A stretch of DNA of 64,000 nucleotides from Caryophanales bacterium UBA743 (GCA_002297365.1 DBKT01000004.1:248001-312000), one strand, 5' to 3'. Shown: positions 41,832 to 51,270, counted from the stretch's first letter. Notes: generated by a model not told the origin, from the sequence alone. Numbers and translations: made by a program.

Positions 41832-43016
41832 ATGAATCTGTTTTTATCCTTGTTCATCATTTTTGCCGGGGGAATTCTTGGCGGTTTTCTTTTCGAGAAA
41901 CTTCACCTTCCGAAACTGGTTTGGTATATCATCCTGGGAATATTGATCGGCCCCTCTTTATTCAATATCGTCGATGAAACCTTAATCACGATTTCTTCCT
42001 ATCTAAGGCAAATTGCCTTGGTTATCATCCTTACGAGATCGGGTTTGTCTTTGGATATTAACAATCTTAAAAAGATAGGCAGGCCCGCTATTATGATGTG
42101 TTTCCTTCCCGCTTGTTTTGAAATTGCGGGGATTGCGATATTCGCTCCTTTGTTCTTAGGGATTTCTTGTTTAGAGGCCTTGCTTCTAGGATCGGTTCTT
42201 GCGGCCGTATCGCCTGCCGTTGTGGCTCCAAGAATGATTAAGCTCTTAGAAGAGGGGTATGGAAAAGAACATCATGTTCCCGAATTGATTCTTGCAGGGG
42301 CTTCGTGCGATGATATCTTTGTTATCGTTCTTTTCTATTCCTTTAAGAATCTCCTTGTGACGAACAGTTTTGATGCTTGGGGAATTTCCCAAATTCCGAT
42401 TTCGATTGTAAGCGGCATCCTTTTGGGGATTGCTGCGGGTTTTTTGATGCTCTTGATAATGCGATATCTAAAACTTACGAAAGCCATCCAAGTTATCTTT
42501 ATGCTGGGATTATCTTTTGGGATGATTGCCTTAGAAAACGCCCTAAAACCATTTTTCAGCCTCTCTTCTTTGCTGGCGATTATTGTGATGGCCCTTCTAG
42601 TAGGCGCCTTCAAAAAAGAAGAAGCCAAAGAAATCCAGAAAACTTACGACGGATTATGGCAAGGATTCGAAATACTCTTGTTTGCTTTAGTGGGGATTGC
42701 AACCGATGCGCGTTATGCTTTTTCGAAAGAAGGGGCCATTATTCTTGGTTTGATCTTTATTGCCTTAATCTTTAGGAGTCTGGGCGTCTTTGTCTGCGTG
42801 ACTGCCACCAAATTCACTTGGAAAGAGAAACTATTCATCATCATCTCTTATTTGCCGAAAGCAACCGTTCAAGCCTCTATTGGTGGGATTGCTCTTTCTG
42901 AAGGGCTAGCTTGCGGGAGGCTGGTGTTAACTGCTGCCGTAGTATCCATATTATTCACGGCTCCATTGGGCGCGATCCTCATGGATTGGCTTTATAAGAA
43001 ATTATTAAACATATAG
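41832..43016 (+). CDS. CPA-family cation:proton antiporter under fluoride riboswitch control
   Basis: 394 residues, eleven to twelve membrane helices: GFLFEKLHLPKLVWYIILGI, LTRSGLSLDI, SVLAAVSPAVVAPRM, SCDDIFVIVLFYSF (acidic pair SCDD in the transport core), YLPKATVQASIGG. This is the Na+/H+ or K+/H+ exchanger (CPA) fold. Antiporters are known among genes behind fluoride riboswitches, beside CrcB and CLC-F, so a role in fluoride/HF tolerance through pH or cation balance is likely. GGGGGAAAG precedes ATG 41832. Confidence 0.88.
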   Translation: MNLFLSLFIIFAGGILGGFLFEKLHLPKLVWYIILGILIGPSLFNIVDETLITISSYLRQIALVIILTRSGLSLDINNLKKIGRPAIMMCFLPACFEIAGIAIFAPLFLGISCLEALLLGSVLAAVSPAVVAPRMIKLLEEGYGKEHHVPELILAGASCDDIFVIVLFYSFKNLLVTNSFDAWGISQIPISIVSGILLGIAAGFLMLLIMRYLKLTKAIQVIFMLGLSFGMIALENALKPFFSLSSLLAIIVMALLVGAFKKEEAKEIQKTYDGLWQGFEILLFALVGIATDARYAFSKEGAIILGLIFIALIFRSLGVFVCVTATKFTWKEKLFIIISYLPKATVQASIGGIALSEGLACGRLVLTAAVVSILFTAPLGAILMDWLYKKLLNI

Positions 43017-43153
43017 CATTCGCCTTTGTATTTTTTACTTCAAAAGCATGCTGCTAGTTATTCTTTTTTCTTTGCTGAGAAGTTTAGAGTTTTAAAAAGA
43101 AAAGAGACATTTTGGTTTTGTGACAATCCTAAGGGGCAAAATGAATAAAAAAC

Positions 43154-43646
43154 TCATTTTTTCTTTATGGGCACATCGTATTTATCGTACAAATCGATTA
43201 ATGCTTGCTTTAACAATTCTGGTTTTAAACTTTTTGAAGCGATTAGAAGATTATTCAGTTCTTTTCTAAAACTCTTTATGTGAGAATCATTTGACGTGAG
43301 GATGACTTGAAATTGAGATTCAGACATTCCATATTGAATAGAATTGATCTCAAAAAGACCGCATTGAACCAATTGGGTCATATTTATCGCAGCATCTTTG
43401 TATGTTCTTATAGTTTTGTCACTTGGGCCGTTTTCCTTGCCCAAAAGAAGGTAATCTAAAGATATGTCAAGTTTTTTTTGCAATAATAATTAAATAATGC
43501 GATGACGGGAAAGAATGACCGTTTTCCCAACCGCTAATCATTTGAACCGTTGGCGCTGCTATTAGCTCTTTAAGTTGTTCTTGATTAAGTTTTTTAGACT
43601 TCCTAATTTCAGCAAGGCGTTTGCCGACTTCTTTTTTTGACACCAT
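43154..43646 (-). pseudogene. XRE-family repressor, frameshifted in an A8 run
   Basis: From ATG 43646 the minus strand reads a helix-turn-helix VGKRLAEIRKSKKLNQEQL, MISGWENGHSFPSS, then a stop after an A8 run (T8 at 43472-43479 on the plus strand). Removing one A gives AKKLDISLDYLLLGKENG, the standard continuation of XRE repressors, and a C-terminal helical domain to 43154. The corrected protein would be 163 residues. It is divergent from the phage-like genes at 43.9-45.5 kb and was probably their regulator. Confidence 0.8.
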
Positions 43647-43878
43647 TCATAATAATTACACCAATTTATTCTTATAGATAAGTTCTAATCAAAAGAGTTA
43701 TCGAATTAAATAAAAATTCTTTCTTTAAATAAAATCGTTTAAAAATATTATCGAAAACTACAATTTTTTAGACCTTTTGCTAAAAACAGGATTTTTTAAA
43801 AACGGGGTTATATTGGGAGTGGCAAAAGTGAAAGAATCTTCGCTAAATCCAAGCCAAAGCAATAATAGAGGTATTTAT

Positions 43879-44578
43879 ATGAAGAAGATGAAAATGAATG
43901 ATGATTTCCAAGATTACTTAATTGAAGGTGCTGTATTTGATGGTGATATAGACATTCCTTGCATGCTTAGCTTAAACAATATAATCATTCCAAAAAAACT
44001 TGCACCGTACACTGAAAGAAAGAGAATCAAAAATAAAAACGTTGTTTTAAATTGTTTTATACACGACTTTCTTTTTTCTAATTTGATTATTGAGACAAAA
44101 AAAGCATGTAGAAGAGCTAACAGAGTTTGATGGGATTATTTGCCCGGATCCAACTATAACTATCGGTGGATCCAAAACGATTAATCAGACTCAAGTGAAT
44201 TTTTCCAAAGCAGTAGGCTTTTATCTTCAAAAGAATGGAGTGTTCGCAATACCTTGCGTTAGATGGGGCGATTCATCGACATATGATTATTGCTTCTTGG
44301 GCGTTCCTAAACACTATATAGTTGCAATTAGCACTCATGGGTGCATTATGCCTTGTAAAAAAGAAAAGAACGCCTTGCGTAACGCATCCATAGAAGGTTT
44401 GCCCATTATGCTAGAAAGGCTTAAACCAAAATATGTAATTGTTTACGGGAGGATGCCCGAAGAAATATTTGCCCCTTATAAAGCGGTGGCTAAATTCATA
44501 AATTTCAAAAGCGATTTGGAAACATATTTCAGCAAAAGAGAGGAAAAAACAACATGGGAGTGTGAATTCATTATGTAG
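43879..44578 (+). pseudogene. DUF4417 protein, frameshifted in an A7 run
   Basis: ATG 43879 with AGAGG upstream. The N-terminal frame ends just after FIHDFLFSNLII; the next frame continues HVEELTEFDGIICPDPTI, IPCVRWGDSSTYDYCFLGVP and VAISTHGCI, the DUF4417 signature of phage and conjugative-element proteins. Removing one A from A7 (44097-44103) joins the halves (ETKKHVEELTEF). About 232 residues if restored. It is translationally close to the following phage-like gene. Confidence 0.8.
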
Positions 44579-44944
44579 GGAAAAAACAACGCTTGCGTTC
44601 GCTTGATGAAAACATCGCTTTTGTGATTACAAGATACCAACTAACGGTTGGTTATTTTGGCATTAAAGGCTCTTCTTTTGGAGTTAGAGAAATTCATGCT
44701 AGAAATCATGAAAAAGTTGCAAAAGATTTCTTCAATAGAATAGCAAAAGGTGGAATCCTTGATTTACATATTCTGAAAAGAGGTGTTATTTCAAGATTAA
44801 AGGATGCCACGGTGATTTCGTATAGGAAAATCACAAGTTCGAATAATAGCCCGGCGGTAGAAATAAGATTTAGGAAACTAGGCTCAAAATATGGGGTCGA
44901 GGATCAAAAAAATACATTTTGTACAATTTGTACAAGATAAATGA
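44566..44944 (+). pseudogene. Phage/ICE-type small protein, start lost and end frameshifted
   Basis: Open frame with RLRSLDENIAFVITRYQLTV, GYFGIKGSSFGVREI, AKDFFNRIAKGG and ITSSNNSPAVEIRF, the layout of a small protein common in Firmicutes phages and integrative elements. There is no ATG in frame (the nearest candidates are ATT 44566 or TTG 44593). An A7 run at 44906-44912 shifts the end; with A6 the ending becomes DQKIHFVQFVQDK, as in relatives. Confidence 0.65.
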
Positions 44945-44962
44945 ATGGAGAATAATAATATT

Positions 44963-45518
44963 ATGGTAAATTTATGTTTGGCGAACGAAGAAAGAAAACT
45001 TCTTAAAGATTTGATAGGAAAAAAACTAATTCAATATAGGCATGATCCGTTGAATATCTTTGGTGGTGAGACGGTCTATGGAAAGATCGAAATGTTTTTT
45101 TGATGATTTGATACTTTGGATTGATTACGATTACGTTCCTTATCCGTTATTCGGAAGTCAAGATGATGAGCATCCTAAGTTTTTTGTTAGAAAGATTATT
45201 GAAAAAGAGGCTGCTTCTGCTTTGCAAAACGTCTCTCAAATAAATGTTAGGTGCGGGGAAACAATTACGGGCATAACATTAGTTGAAGATTATGCAGAAA
45301 TCGAATAGGACGGCAAAAAAGATTGTGCGAATTGTCTTAAAGCAATAATCCTCAAATTTGAAGAAGGGGAGATGGCTGTTCAAGGCGATTATATGATGCC
45401 GCTTCTTGATATTTTTAAAGGAAGAAAGACGATTTCAAAACTTCTTGAACCGTGCGCCGAATATAAAAACAATCCGGAAACAAAATGTTATGTCAAAAGG
45501 AATTTTGTTGAACATTAG
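44963..45518 (+). pseudogene. Phage-like gene, T7 frameshift and in-frame TAG
   Basis: ATG 44963 opens LANEERKLLKDLIGKKLIQY and stops right after a T7 run (45095-45101). Removing one T continues FDDLILWIDYDYVPYPLFGS, IIEKEAASALQNVSQINVRC to TAG 45306. The frame stays open beyond that amber codon (DGKKDCANCLKAIILKFEEG ... KRNFVEH) to 45518. Either this is one gene with a frameshift plus a nonsense change, or two short genes. Family unknown. Confidence 0.5.
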
Positions 45519-46179
45519 TTAAATTCTTTATTTTTTTACAAATGGTTCAGAACAAAATCCATAGAAGAAAAAATGCCACCTCTAAACTATTACATTCGAT
45601 GCGTTGACAATAGGAAGACATCTTTCCAAAAAATCATTTAGGAGAACAAAGGCTTCGAATTACCGACGGCGCTCTAGTCAATTTGGATGCCTCTCCCATA
45701 ACATATAATGGATGCGTCTTTTTAAAGTTTCTTAAATGCTTAAAACACATTGATAAAACAACTTAGCTTCAGATCCATTGAAACGACATGTCTCCATTTT
45801 AGAAAATTGCGACATTTGAAGAGCCCCTCTCTTATTGTTTCAGGAACTGTCACATTATTAAACGACCATGATAAATAGAACCATGATGAGCAGGATCATC
45901 GTCTTTCTTTTCTTAACTTCATTTTGCACACGTCTCTTGGAAAATAAGATTTTGGACTTCCATGTCCTATTTCAATGGGTATCTTTGTTCCCAAACCGAA
46001 AATTGCATTTACCCTAAAAACTAGATAAATCTCCTTACCATCTAGCTTTCTATCAACTTTTTAAAGGAAGAGAGGTCTTAAAGTCCCCTCTTTTCTTTTA
46101 TTAGGGTGAGAGCTCCATCAATAAGATAGGGTTTTGCATTCTTCTTTTAACCTTTAAAATAAAGAAGAGGGAAAACATA
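45519..46179. other. Gene-free stretch before DUF2804
   Basis: About 660 bases in which I find no gene. An AGAGG/CCTCT hairpin with T-rich tail (about 46071-46100) could be a terminator. The AGAAGAGGG before 46180 is the ribosome site of the next gene. Confidence 0.4.
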
Positions 46180-47202
46180 ATGGAACAAGAACTATCTTCT
46201 GGTCCTCTTTTGGATAAAGACGGGAATCTTTCTCAAAGAGGCTTCGCTTACTCTCTTATTAAAGAATATAGAAGGGAAGACATCAAAGGGATGAAATCCC
46301 GGATTAAGGAATGGGATTATTATTACATCGCGGATTCCAACTACGGAATTGCTTTAACCCTTGACGATAATTCCTATATGGGTTTGGTGTCTTTGTCCGT
46401 TTTAGATATTCGGAACGGAAAGGAGATTCTTACCAAATCCCCAATCTTCTGGTTTCCAATGGGCAAAACAAACCTTCCTTCCTCCTCAAAAGATGGCGAT
46501 TGCATGAAAATAGGGAAGAAATATTCGTTCCGTTTCCTGAATCAATCTGGGAAGAGACATCTTCTATGCGAAATGAAACGCGCTTTAGGAAAAGAGGATT
46601 TCTTTTGCGATATCCATCTTGAAGAAAGCAATCCTAATTCCATGGTGATTGTCACGCCTTTCTCAAAGAAAAGACATTTTTACTATAATCAGAAAATCAA
46701 TCTTTTAAAGGCAAAGGGTTTCTTTAAATTGGGGGAAGAACGTTATGAGTTTGAGGAAAACGCCTTTGGAACGCTAGATTGGGGCAGAGGCGTTTGGACA
46801 TATAAAAACACCTGGTATTGGTCTACTGCCAACGGCATATCCAATGGAAAACGCATCGGTTGGAATCTTGGATATGGTTTTGGCGATGCCTCTGCTGCTA
46901 GCGAGAATATGCTTTTTGTCGATGGGAAGGCCTATAAATTTCAGGATGTGGAATTTATTATTCCAAAGAAAGGCAAGAAAGAGGATTTTCTTTTGCCTTG
47001 GGAAATAAGAAGCAAGAGTGGAGACATCTCTTTAAAATTCATCCCTTCCTTTAACCGGAAAAGCAATACCAACGCCCTCCTTATCCAATCCAACCAAAAT
47101 CAAGTGTTCGGCTCCTTTTTCGGATATTTCTTGCACGAAGGAGAAATGATCGTTATCGATAACCTTCATGGGTTTGCGGAAAAAGTGAAGAATCGTTGGT
47201 AG
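46180..47202 (+). CDS. DUF2804 domain protein
   Basis: 340 residues of the DUF2804 family: GPLLDKDGNLSQRGFAYSLI at the N-terminus, WDYYYIADSNYGIALTLDD, then the strongly conserved FGTLDWGRGVWTYKNTWYW and GKRIGWNLGYGFGD. A predicted lipocalin-like beta fold of unknown function, frequent in bacteria that make glycolipids. It lies 90 bases ahead of the glycosyltransferase and acyltransferase genes. Confidence 0.85.
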   Translation: MEQELSSGPLLDKDGNLSQRGFAYSLIKEYRREDIKGMKSRIKEWDYYYIADSNYGIALTLDDNSYMGLVSLSVLDIRNGKEILTKSPIFWFPMGKTNLPSSSKDGDCMKIGKKYSFRFLNQSGKRHLLCEMKRALGKEDFFCDIHLEESNPNSMVIVTPFSKKRHFYYNQKINLLKAKGFFKLGEERYEFEENAFGTLDWGRGVWTYKNTWYWSTANGISNGKRIGWNLGYGFGDASAASENMLFVDGKAYKFQDVEFIIPKKGKKEDFLLPWEIRSKSGDISLKFIPSFNRKSNTNALLIQSNQNQVFGSFFGYFLHEGEMIVIDNLHGFAEKVKNRW

Positions 47203-47291
47203 AATTGCCTCTACTTTTTAACTTTAGTAAAATAGAGCGGCCGATAGCAGGAATGTCGGTAATATAGAAAATGAAGAAGAGGAGATAAAGC

Positions 47292-48434
47292 ATGCTAGTT
47301 ACGGTTGTAGCCGATGTCTTCGGCGAAGCGAATAATGGCACAACAATTGCCGCGATTCATTTGATAGACGCTCTTAAAAAAGCGGGGCATGATGTTCGTG
47401 TCGTTTGCCCTGATAGCGATAAAAAAGGAAAAGATAATTTCTATATAGTCGGAACATATTGGGTCGGCCCTTTTCAAAGCATCGTCGATAAAAACGGGGT
47501 ATCCTTAGCTAAACCTGACCGCAAAACGTTAGACGAGGCTCTTTCCGGTTCGGATGAGGTTCATATCATGATGCCCTTCGCCGTCGGAAGAAAAGCCCTG
47601 AAGATCGCCAAAGAAAAAGGGATTCCCGTATCGGCTGGATTCCATGTTCAAGCAGAAAACGTGACCGCCCATTTCTTTAATCTCATGAATTGCCGTTTGG
47701 CAAACAAGCTTGTTTACCAAGATTTTTGGAATAATTTCTATAAAGATGTGGACGCCATCCATTATCCTACCCAATTTATTCGGGACACATTCGAGAAAGC
47801 CATTCATCGTACGACCCCGGGTTATGTAATATCCAATGGCGTTTCCAATGAATTCCATCATCTTGACATCGAAAGAGATCCCGAATTGAAAGGGAAATTC
47901 GTCATTTTGATGAGCGGAAGATATTCCAAAGAAAAGAAACAAACTTTGCTTATTAAAGCAGTGGCACGTTCCCAATACAAAAAAGACATTCAAATCATTT
48001 TCGCTGGCTCTGGCCCTAGGGAGAAAGAAATGAGGAAATGCGCCATGAAACATGGCGTTGAACCTATATACCGCTTCTTTAAAAGAGGCGAGCTTATCCG
48101 ATATTTGAATATGTCCGATTTATATGTCCATACCTCCGAGATTGAAATCGAGGCCATTTCATGCCTTGAGGCAATCTCATGCGGATTGGTGCCTCTTATT
48201 AATAATTCGCCTCGTTCCGCGACGAAATCATTCGCCCTAAGCAAGAATTGCCTATTCAAACTCAATGACGTGAATGACCTTTCGCATAAAATCGATTACT
48301 GGTTTGAACACCCAGAAGAAAAAGAAGAGCTTGCGAAGAAATATCAAAGCTATTGCAAGCAATTCGATTTCGACACTTGCATGAAGAAGATGGTGGACTT
48401 AGTCGAAGAAACCGCCAAAAAGAAAAAAATATGA
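47292..48434 (+). CDS. Family 4 glycosyltransferase, diacylglycerol glucosyltransferase-like
   Basis: 380 residues with GT-B fold: ADVFGEANNGTTIAAIHLID glycine-rich acceptor loop, SNGVSNEF, VILMSGRYSKEKKQ nucleotide-sugar domain start, IIFAGSGPREKEM, and IEIEAISCLEAISCGLVPL containing the EX7E motif. Closest in pattern to 1,2-diacylglycerol 3-alpha-glucosyltransferases of low-GC Gram-positives and Mollicutes. The gene ends by a four-base overlap with an acyltransferase gene, consistent with membrane glycolipid synthesis. Confidence 0.85.
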   Translation: MLVTVVADVFGEANNGTTIAAIHLIDALKKAGHDVRVVCPDSDKKGKDNFYIVGTYWVGPFQSIVDKNGVSLAKPDRKTLDEALSGSDEVHIMMPFAVGRKALKIAKEKGIPVSAGFHVQAENVTAHFFNLMNCRLANKLVYQDFWNNFYKDVDAIHYPTQFIRDTFEKAIHRTTPGYVISNGVSNEFHHLDIERDPELKGKFVILMSGRYSKEKKQTLLIKAVARSQYKKDIQIIFAGSGPREKEMRKCAMKHGVEPIYRFFKRGELIRYLNMSDLYVHTSEIEIEAISCLEAISCGLVPLINNSPRSATKSFALSKNCLFKLNDVNDLSHKIDYWFEHPEEKEELAKKYQSYCKQFDFDTCMKKMVDLVEETAKKKKI

Positions 48435-49243
48435 AGATAAAGAGAACCATCGTCTATTCCGATCCTTTGAATGAGGATTTTTCCGGAAGCAAATTCAAAA
48501 ACGTCCCTCTTCCAAAGAAATACAAATTCTTTGTCTGGCGCCCTATTTATTGGGTTTTCCAAGAGTTCCTTTATTATGTTATCGCCGTTCCGCTTATGTG
48601 GGTTATCGGCAAAATCGGATGGGGATTCAAAGTCAAAGGAAAAAGGAAAATCAAAAAAGCCCGTCTTGGAAGAAAGGGCTATTTCGTTTATGGAAACCAT
48701 ACCACGAGAGCGGACGCTTTCTTTGGCCCCGTCGGGGTATGTCTCCCTCGGCATGCCTACATCATTACCTCGGATAATGTCATGCAACACCGCATACTCT
48801 TGCCCCTTCTAAGAATGTTAGCGGCCATTCCTCTTCCTTCCTATCCTGAGCAAGTGGAAAGATTCAACGAGTGCATACGCAGAAGATATCGTAGGGGCGA
48901 GCCGATTATTATTTTCCCTGAAGCGCATATTTGGCCTTATTGCACAAGGATTCGCCCTTTCCCAGATCAATCGTTCACTTATCCCGCTCAACTTGGCGCC
49001 CCTGTTTTCGGGATGTGCGTCACTTATGAGGAACATAAGATTCTTAAATTCCTAAAACCTCGGGCCGTCATTCATATCTCCAATCCGATTTATCCGGATA
49101 TGAGCAAACCTTTAGGAGAAAGAACTCATGAACTTCGTGAAGCGGTCTATAATTTCATGGAAGATACGGCCGCCTCATTGGATAATGTGGAGTATTGGCG
49201 TTACGTCTATAAACCAAAAGAGAAAGAAGACAAGCAGGATTAA
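48431..49243 (+). CDS. PlsC-like lysophosphatidate/glycerolipid acyltransferase
   Basis: About 270 residues from ATG 48431, overlapping the glycosyltransferase stop (ATGA). Motif I appears as YGNHTTRADAFF (HX4D, catalytic) and motif III as IIFPEAHIWPY where classical PlsC has FPEGTR. An N-terminal membrane helix lies at about residues 38-62. The altered motif III suggests an acceptor other than lysophosphatidate, possibly a glycolipid (inference from the neighbour). Confidence 0.85.
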   Translation: MKIKRTIVYSDPLNEDFSGSKFKNVPLPKKYKFFVWRPIYWVFQEFLYYVIAVPLMWVIGKIGWGFKVKGKRKIKKARLGRKGYFVYGNHTTRADAFFGPVGVCLPRHAYIITSDNVMQHRILLPLLRMLAAIPLPSYPEQVERFNECIRRRYRRGEPIIIFPEAHIWPYCTRIRPFPDQSFTYPAQLGAPVFGMCVTYEEHKILKFLKPRAVIHISNPIYPDMSKPLGERTHELREAVYNFMEDTAASLDNVEYWRYVYKPKEKEDKQD

Positions 49244-49256
49244 ACCTGCTTTTTCT
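49232..49256 (+). terminator. Terminator overlapping the acyltransferase stop codon
   Basis: AAGCAGG/CCTGCTT with the TAA in the loop, followed by TTTCTTT. Confidence 0.8.
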
Positions 49257-49367
49257 TTACTAGATAAATATAAGAAACCAGCTTCATCAAATAAATATTT
49301 ACATTGTAAGAAAAAAAGCTACTTTAAGGTTAATTATTATTTCCAACAATAATAGGAGGCATTCATT

Positions 49368-49781
49368 ATGGAAAAGAACCGCTTGCATCTATTCTTAGGC
49401 TTATTCTCACTTACTCTTTTGTTTTCTTGCGCGGAAAAAAGCGCACCTGTTTCTTATCTAGAAACAAAGAGAGAGGATATTGAATATATCGAAAGAACCA
49501 AGAAAGAATACACAGGAGTGAATAACGAGACAAAAGAAAGCAAAACGAAACTTTCTACCGATGAAGTTAAAAACGCATATCTTGCCTTTGTCGCTTCATC
49601 TACTTTTAAAGAGATTGATCTTTTCTTTGTCCCCGGAGCTCTTCCCGATGTCTATGTCGTTTCTTTGAAAGAAAAGGAAGATATCTCTTTCCAAGTATAT
49701 GAGAAGAATGTCTTCGTTGATGGAAAAGGATACGAAACAGATGGAGAACATCTGAAGGAATTCGTTTCTCTTTTCGCTTAA
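49368..49781 (+). CDS. Small lipoprotein of unknown function
   Basis: 137 residues: signal peptide with TLLFSCAE lipobox (Cys21), charged linker and a small alpha/beta domain. AGGAGG precedes the ATG. I recognise no family. Monocistronic. Confidence 0.75.
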   Translation: MEKNRLHLFLGLFSLTLLFSCAEKSAPVSYLETKREDIEYIERTKKEYTGVNNETKESKTKLSTDEVKNAYLAFVASSTFKEIDLFFVPGALPDVYVVSLKEKEDISFQVYEKNVFVDGKGYETDGEHLKEFVSLFA

Positions 49782-49872
49782 AGGCGGATGCGTTTGGAAA
49801 AAATTGAGCGTTTTATTTTTCTAACCGTTTTTTCCTTCCTATAATAGTTACGCAACAAAGGAGAAAAAACTT

Positions 49873-50406
49873 ATGGAATTAAAAGGAAGCAAAACAGAAG
49901 CTAATTTAAAAGCCGCTTTCGCTGGTGAAAGCCAAGCGCACACCAAATATCAATATTTCGCTAGCCAAGCAAGAAAGGAAGGATACGAACAAATCGCAGC
50001 CATCTTTGAAGAAACATCCGGCAATGAAAAAGAGCATGCCAAACTCTGGTTCAAATACCTTAATGGCATTGGCACAACGGAAGAGAACCTTGCCGCAGCC
50101 GCAGCCGGTGAGGATTATGAATTCACGGATATGTACAAGCGTTTCGAAGAAGAAGCAAGAGAAGAAGGCTTCATCGAAATCGCCAACAAATTCAAAATGG
50201 TCGGTCAAATCGAGAAACACCACGAAGATCGCTATAATGCCCTCTTGGAGAAAGTCAAAGGCGGAGTGGTCTTTGTCGGAAATGATCTTTCCGTTTGGAA
50301 ATGCCGTAATTGCGGGCATATCGTGATTGGCAAATACGCACCGAAGGTTTGCCCTGTCTGCAACCATTCACAATCTTTCTTTGAGCTTCGTGCTGTGAAT
50401 TATTAA
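49873..50406 (+). CDS. Rubrerythrin
   Basis: 177 residues: four-helix diiron domain (AAFAGESQAHTKY, FEETSGNEKEHAKLWF, EEAREEGFIEIANKF, EKHHEDRY providing the glutamates and histidine) and a C-terminal rubredoxin-like site CRNC ... CPVC. It reduces hydrogen peroxide in anaerobes, which suggests an anaerobic or microaerophilic host. TATAAT at 49840-49845 and AAGGAG give expression signals; a UUCG-loop terminator follows. Confidence 0.95.
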   Translation: MELKGSKTEANLKAAFAGESQAHTKYQYFASQARKEGYEQIAAIFEETSGNEKEHAKLWFKYLNGIGTTEENLAAAAAGEDYEFTDMYKRFEEEAREEGFIEIANKFKMVGQIEKHHEDRYNALLEKVKGGVVFVGNDLSVWKCRNCGHIVIGKYAPKVCPVCNHSQSFFELRAVNY

Positions 50407-50421
50407 TCAAAACGTATGCTT

Positions 50422-50449
50422 AAGGATCCTTCGGGATCCTTTTTCTTTT
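50422..50449 (+). terminator. Rubrerythrin terminator
   Basis: AAGGATCC-TTCG-GGATCCTT followed by TTTTC: an 8-bp stem capped by a UUCG tetraloop. Confidence 0.95.
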
Positions 50450-50589
50450 AGTGAGCAAATAGTAAAAAGTTGCAATTTTCATCAACTTTTTACGGTTTAA
50501 TATTTTTCTTCTAAAAACTTTTTGGGAACATTTTTTATTAAGTCAATAACCTAAAAATTGAGCATTGCACACATTTTTACGAATAAGTC

Positions 50590-50618
50590 TTGCAAAAGAC
50601 CCATTGAATATAGATAAT
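50590..50618 (+). promoter_or_regulatory. Promoter of tRNA-Asp/tRNA-Phe
   Basis: TTGCAA (50590-50595), 17-base spacer, GATAAT (50613-50618); same -35 as the tRNA-Asn/Glu unit. Confidence 0.7.
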
Positions 50619-50632
50619 ATTCCATGCGGCTT

Positions 50633-50709
50633 GGACCATTGGTGTAGCGGTCCAACATGTCTCCCTGTCACGGAGAAGATCACGAGTTCGAATCTCGTAT
50701 GGTCCGCCA
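50633..50709 (+). tRNA. tRNA-Asp (anticodon GTC)
   Basis: Acceptor GGACCAT/ATGGTCC, anticodon arm CTCCCTGTCACGGAG, T arm CGAGTTCGAATCTCG, discriminator G, encoded CCA. Confidence 0.95.
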
Positions 50710-50718
50710 AGTACGCGT

Positions 50719-50795
50719 GGCCCGGTAGCTCAGATGGTAGTAGCAAAGGACTGAAAATCCTTGTGTCGCCGGTTCGATCCCGGCCTGGGCCACCA
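50719..50795 (+). tRNA. tRNA-Phe (anticodon GAA)
   Basis: Acceptor GGCCCGG/CTGGGCC, anticodon arm AAGGACTGAAAATCCTT, T arm GCCGGTTCGATCCCGGC, discriminator A, encoded CCA. Confidence 0.95.
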
Positions 50796-50804
50796 TGAAG
50801 AAAT

Positions 50805-50838
50805 AACCTCGATTGCCTCGAGGTTTATTTTTTATTTT
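50805..50838 (+). terminator. Terminator of the tRNA-Asp/Phe unit
   Basis: AACCTCGA/TCGAGGTT stem, 5-base loop, then TATTTTTTA. Confidence 0.9.
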
Positions 50839-51270
50839 GAAACTTCTATCCAAAGGAAGAAATCGTTATTCTTGCCAAAAATAGAAAGAGAGCTTGGAAT
50901 CGATGTATTAGCCGAATGAGGTTCGAAAGCCTAGGGGGCTTCTTCAAACTAGAGATGGAGAAGAAGACAAGTTTTTTTGAATGCCGCCGGTCGGTTTTCA
51001 TTTTTGTTTTTCGAAGCTCGAACGTGTCAACTAGTATCAAAAGCTAGAAAAGAAAGAAAGGACAACTAAAATTAAAAGTATTGGAAAACCGGTTGTTTTT
51101 AATAAACTCCCTTCTTCGTCTTTGATCGCCAAATCTTGCGAAAACCTCGCTAAATATCGGACAATGGCAACGTAAGTCGTTTCAAAAACCCGCAATTTTA
51201 ATGAGATATTTTCCTGAAACTCCCATAACCATCGGCGCTTCATGATTAGAAGTGTGTCATTTTTTGATAA
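50839..51270. other. Gene-free spacer before the SipW operon
   Basis: About 430 bases with no gene I can support. A long minus-strand open frame crosses it and runs into the first SipW-dependent gene; it is an antisense shadow without start or domain. No known riboswitch. Confidence 0.4.
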
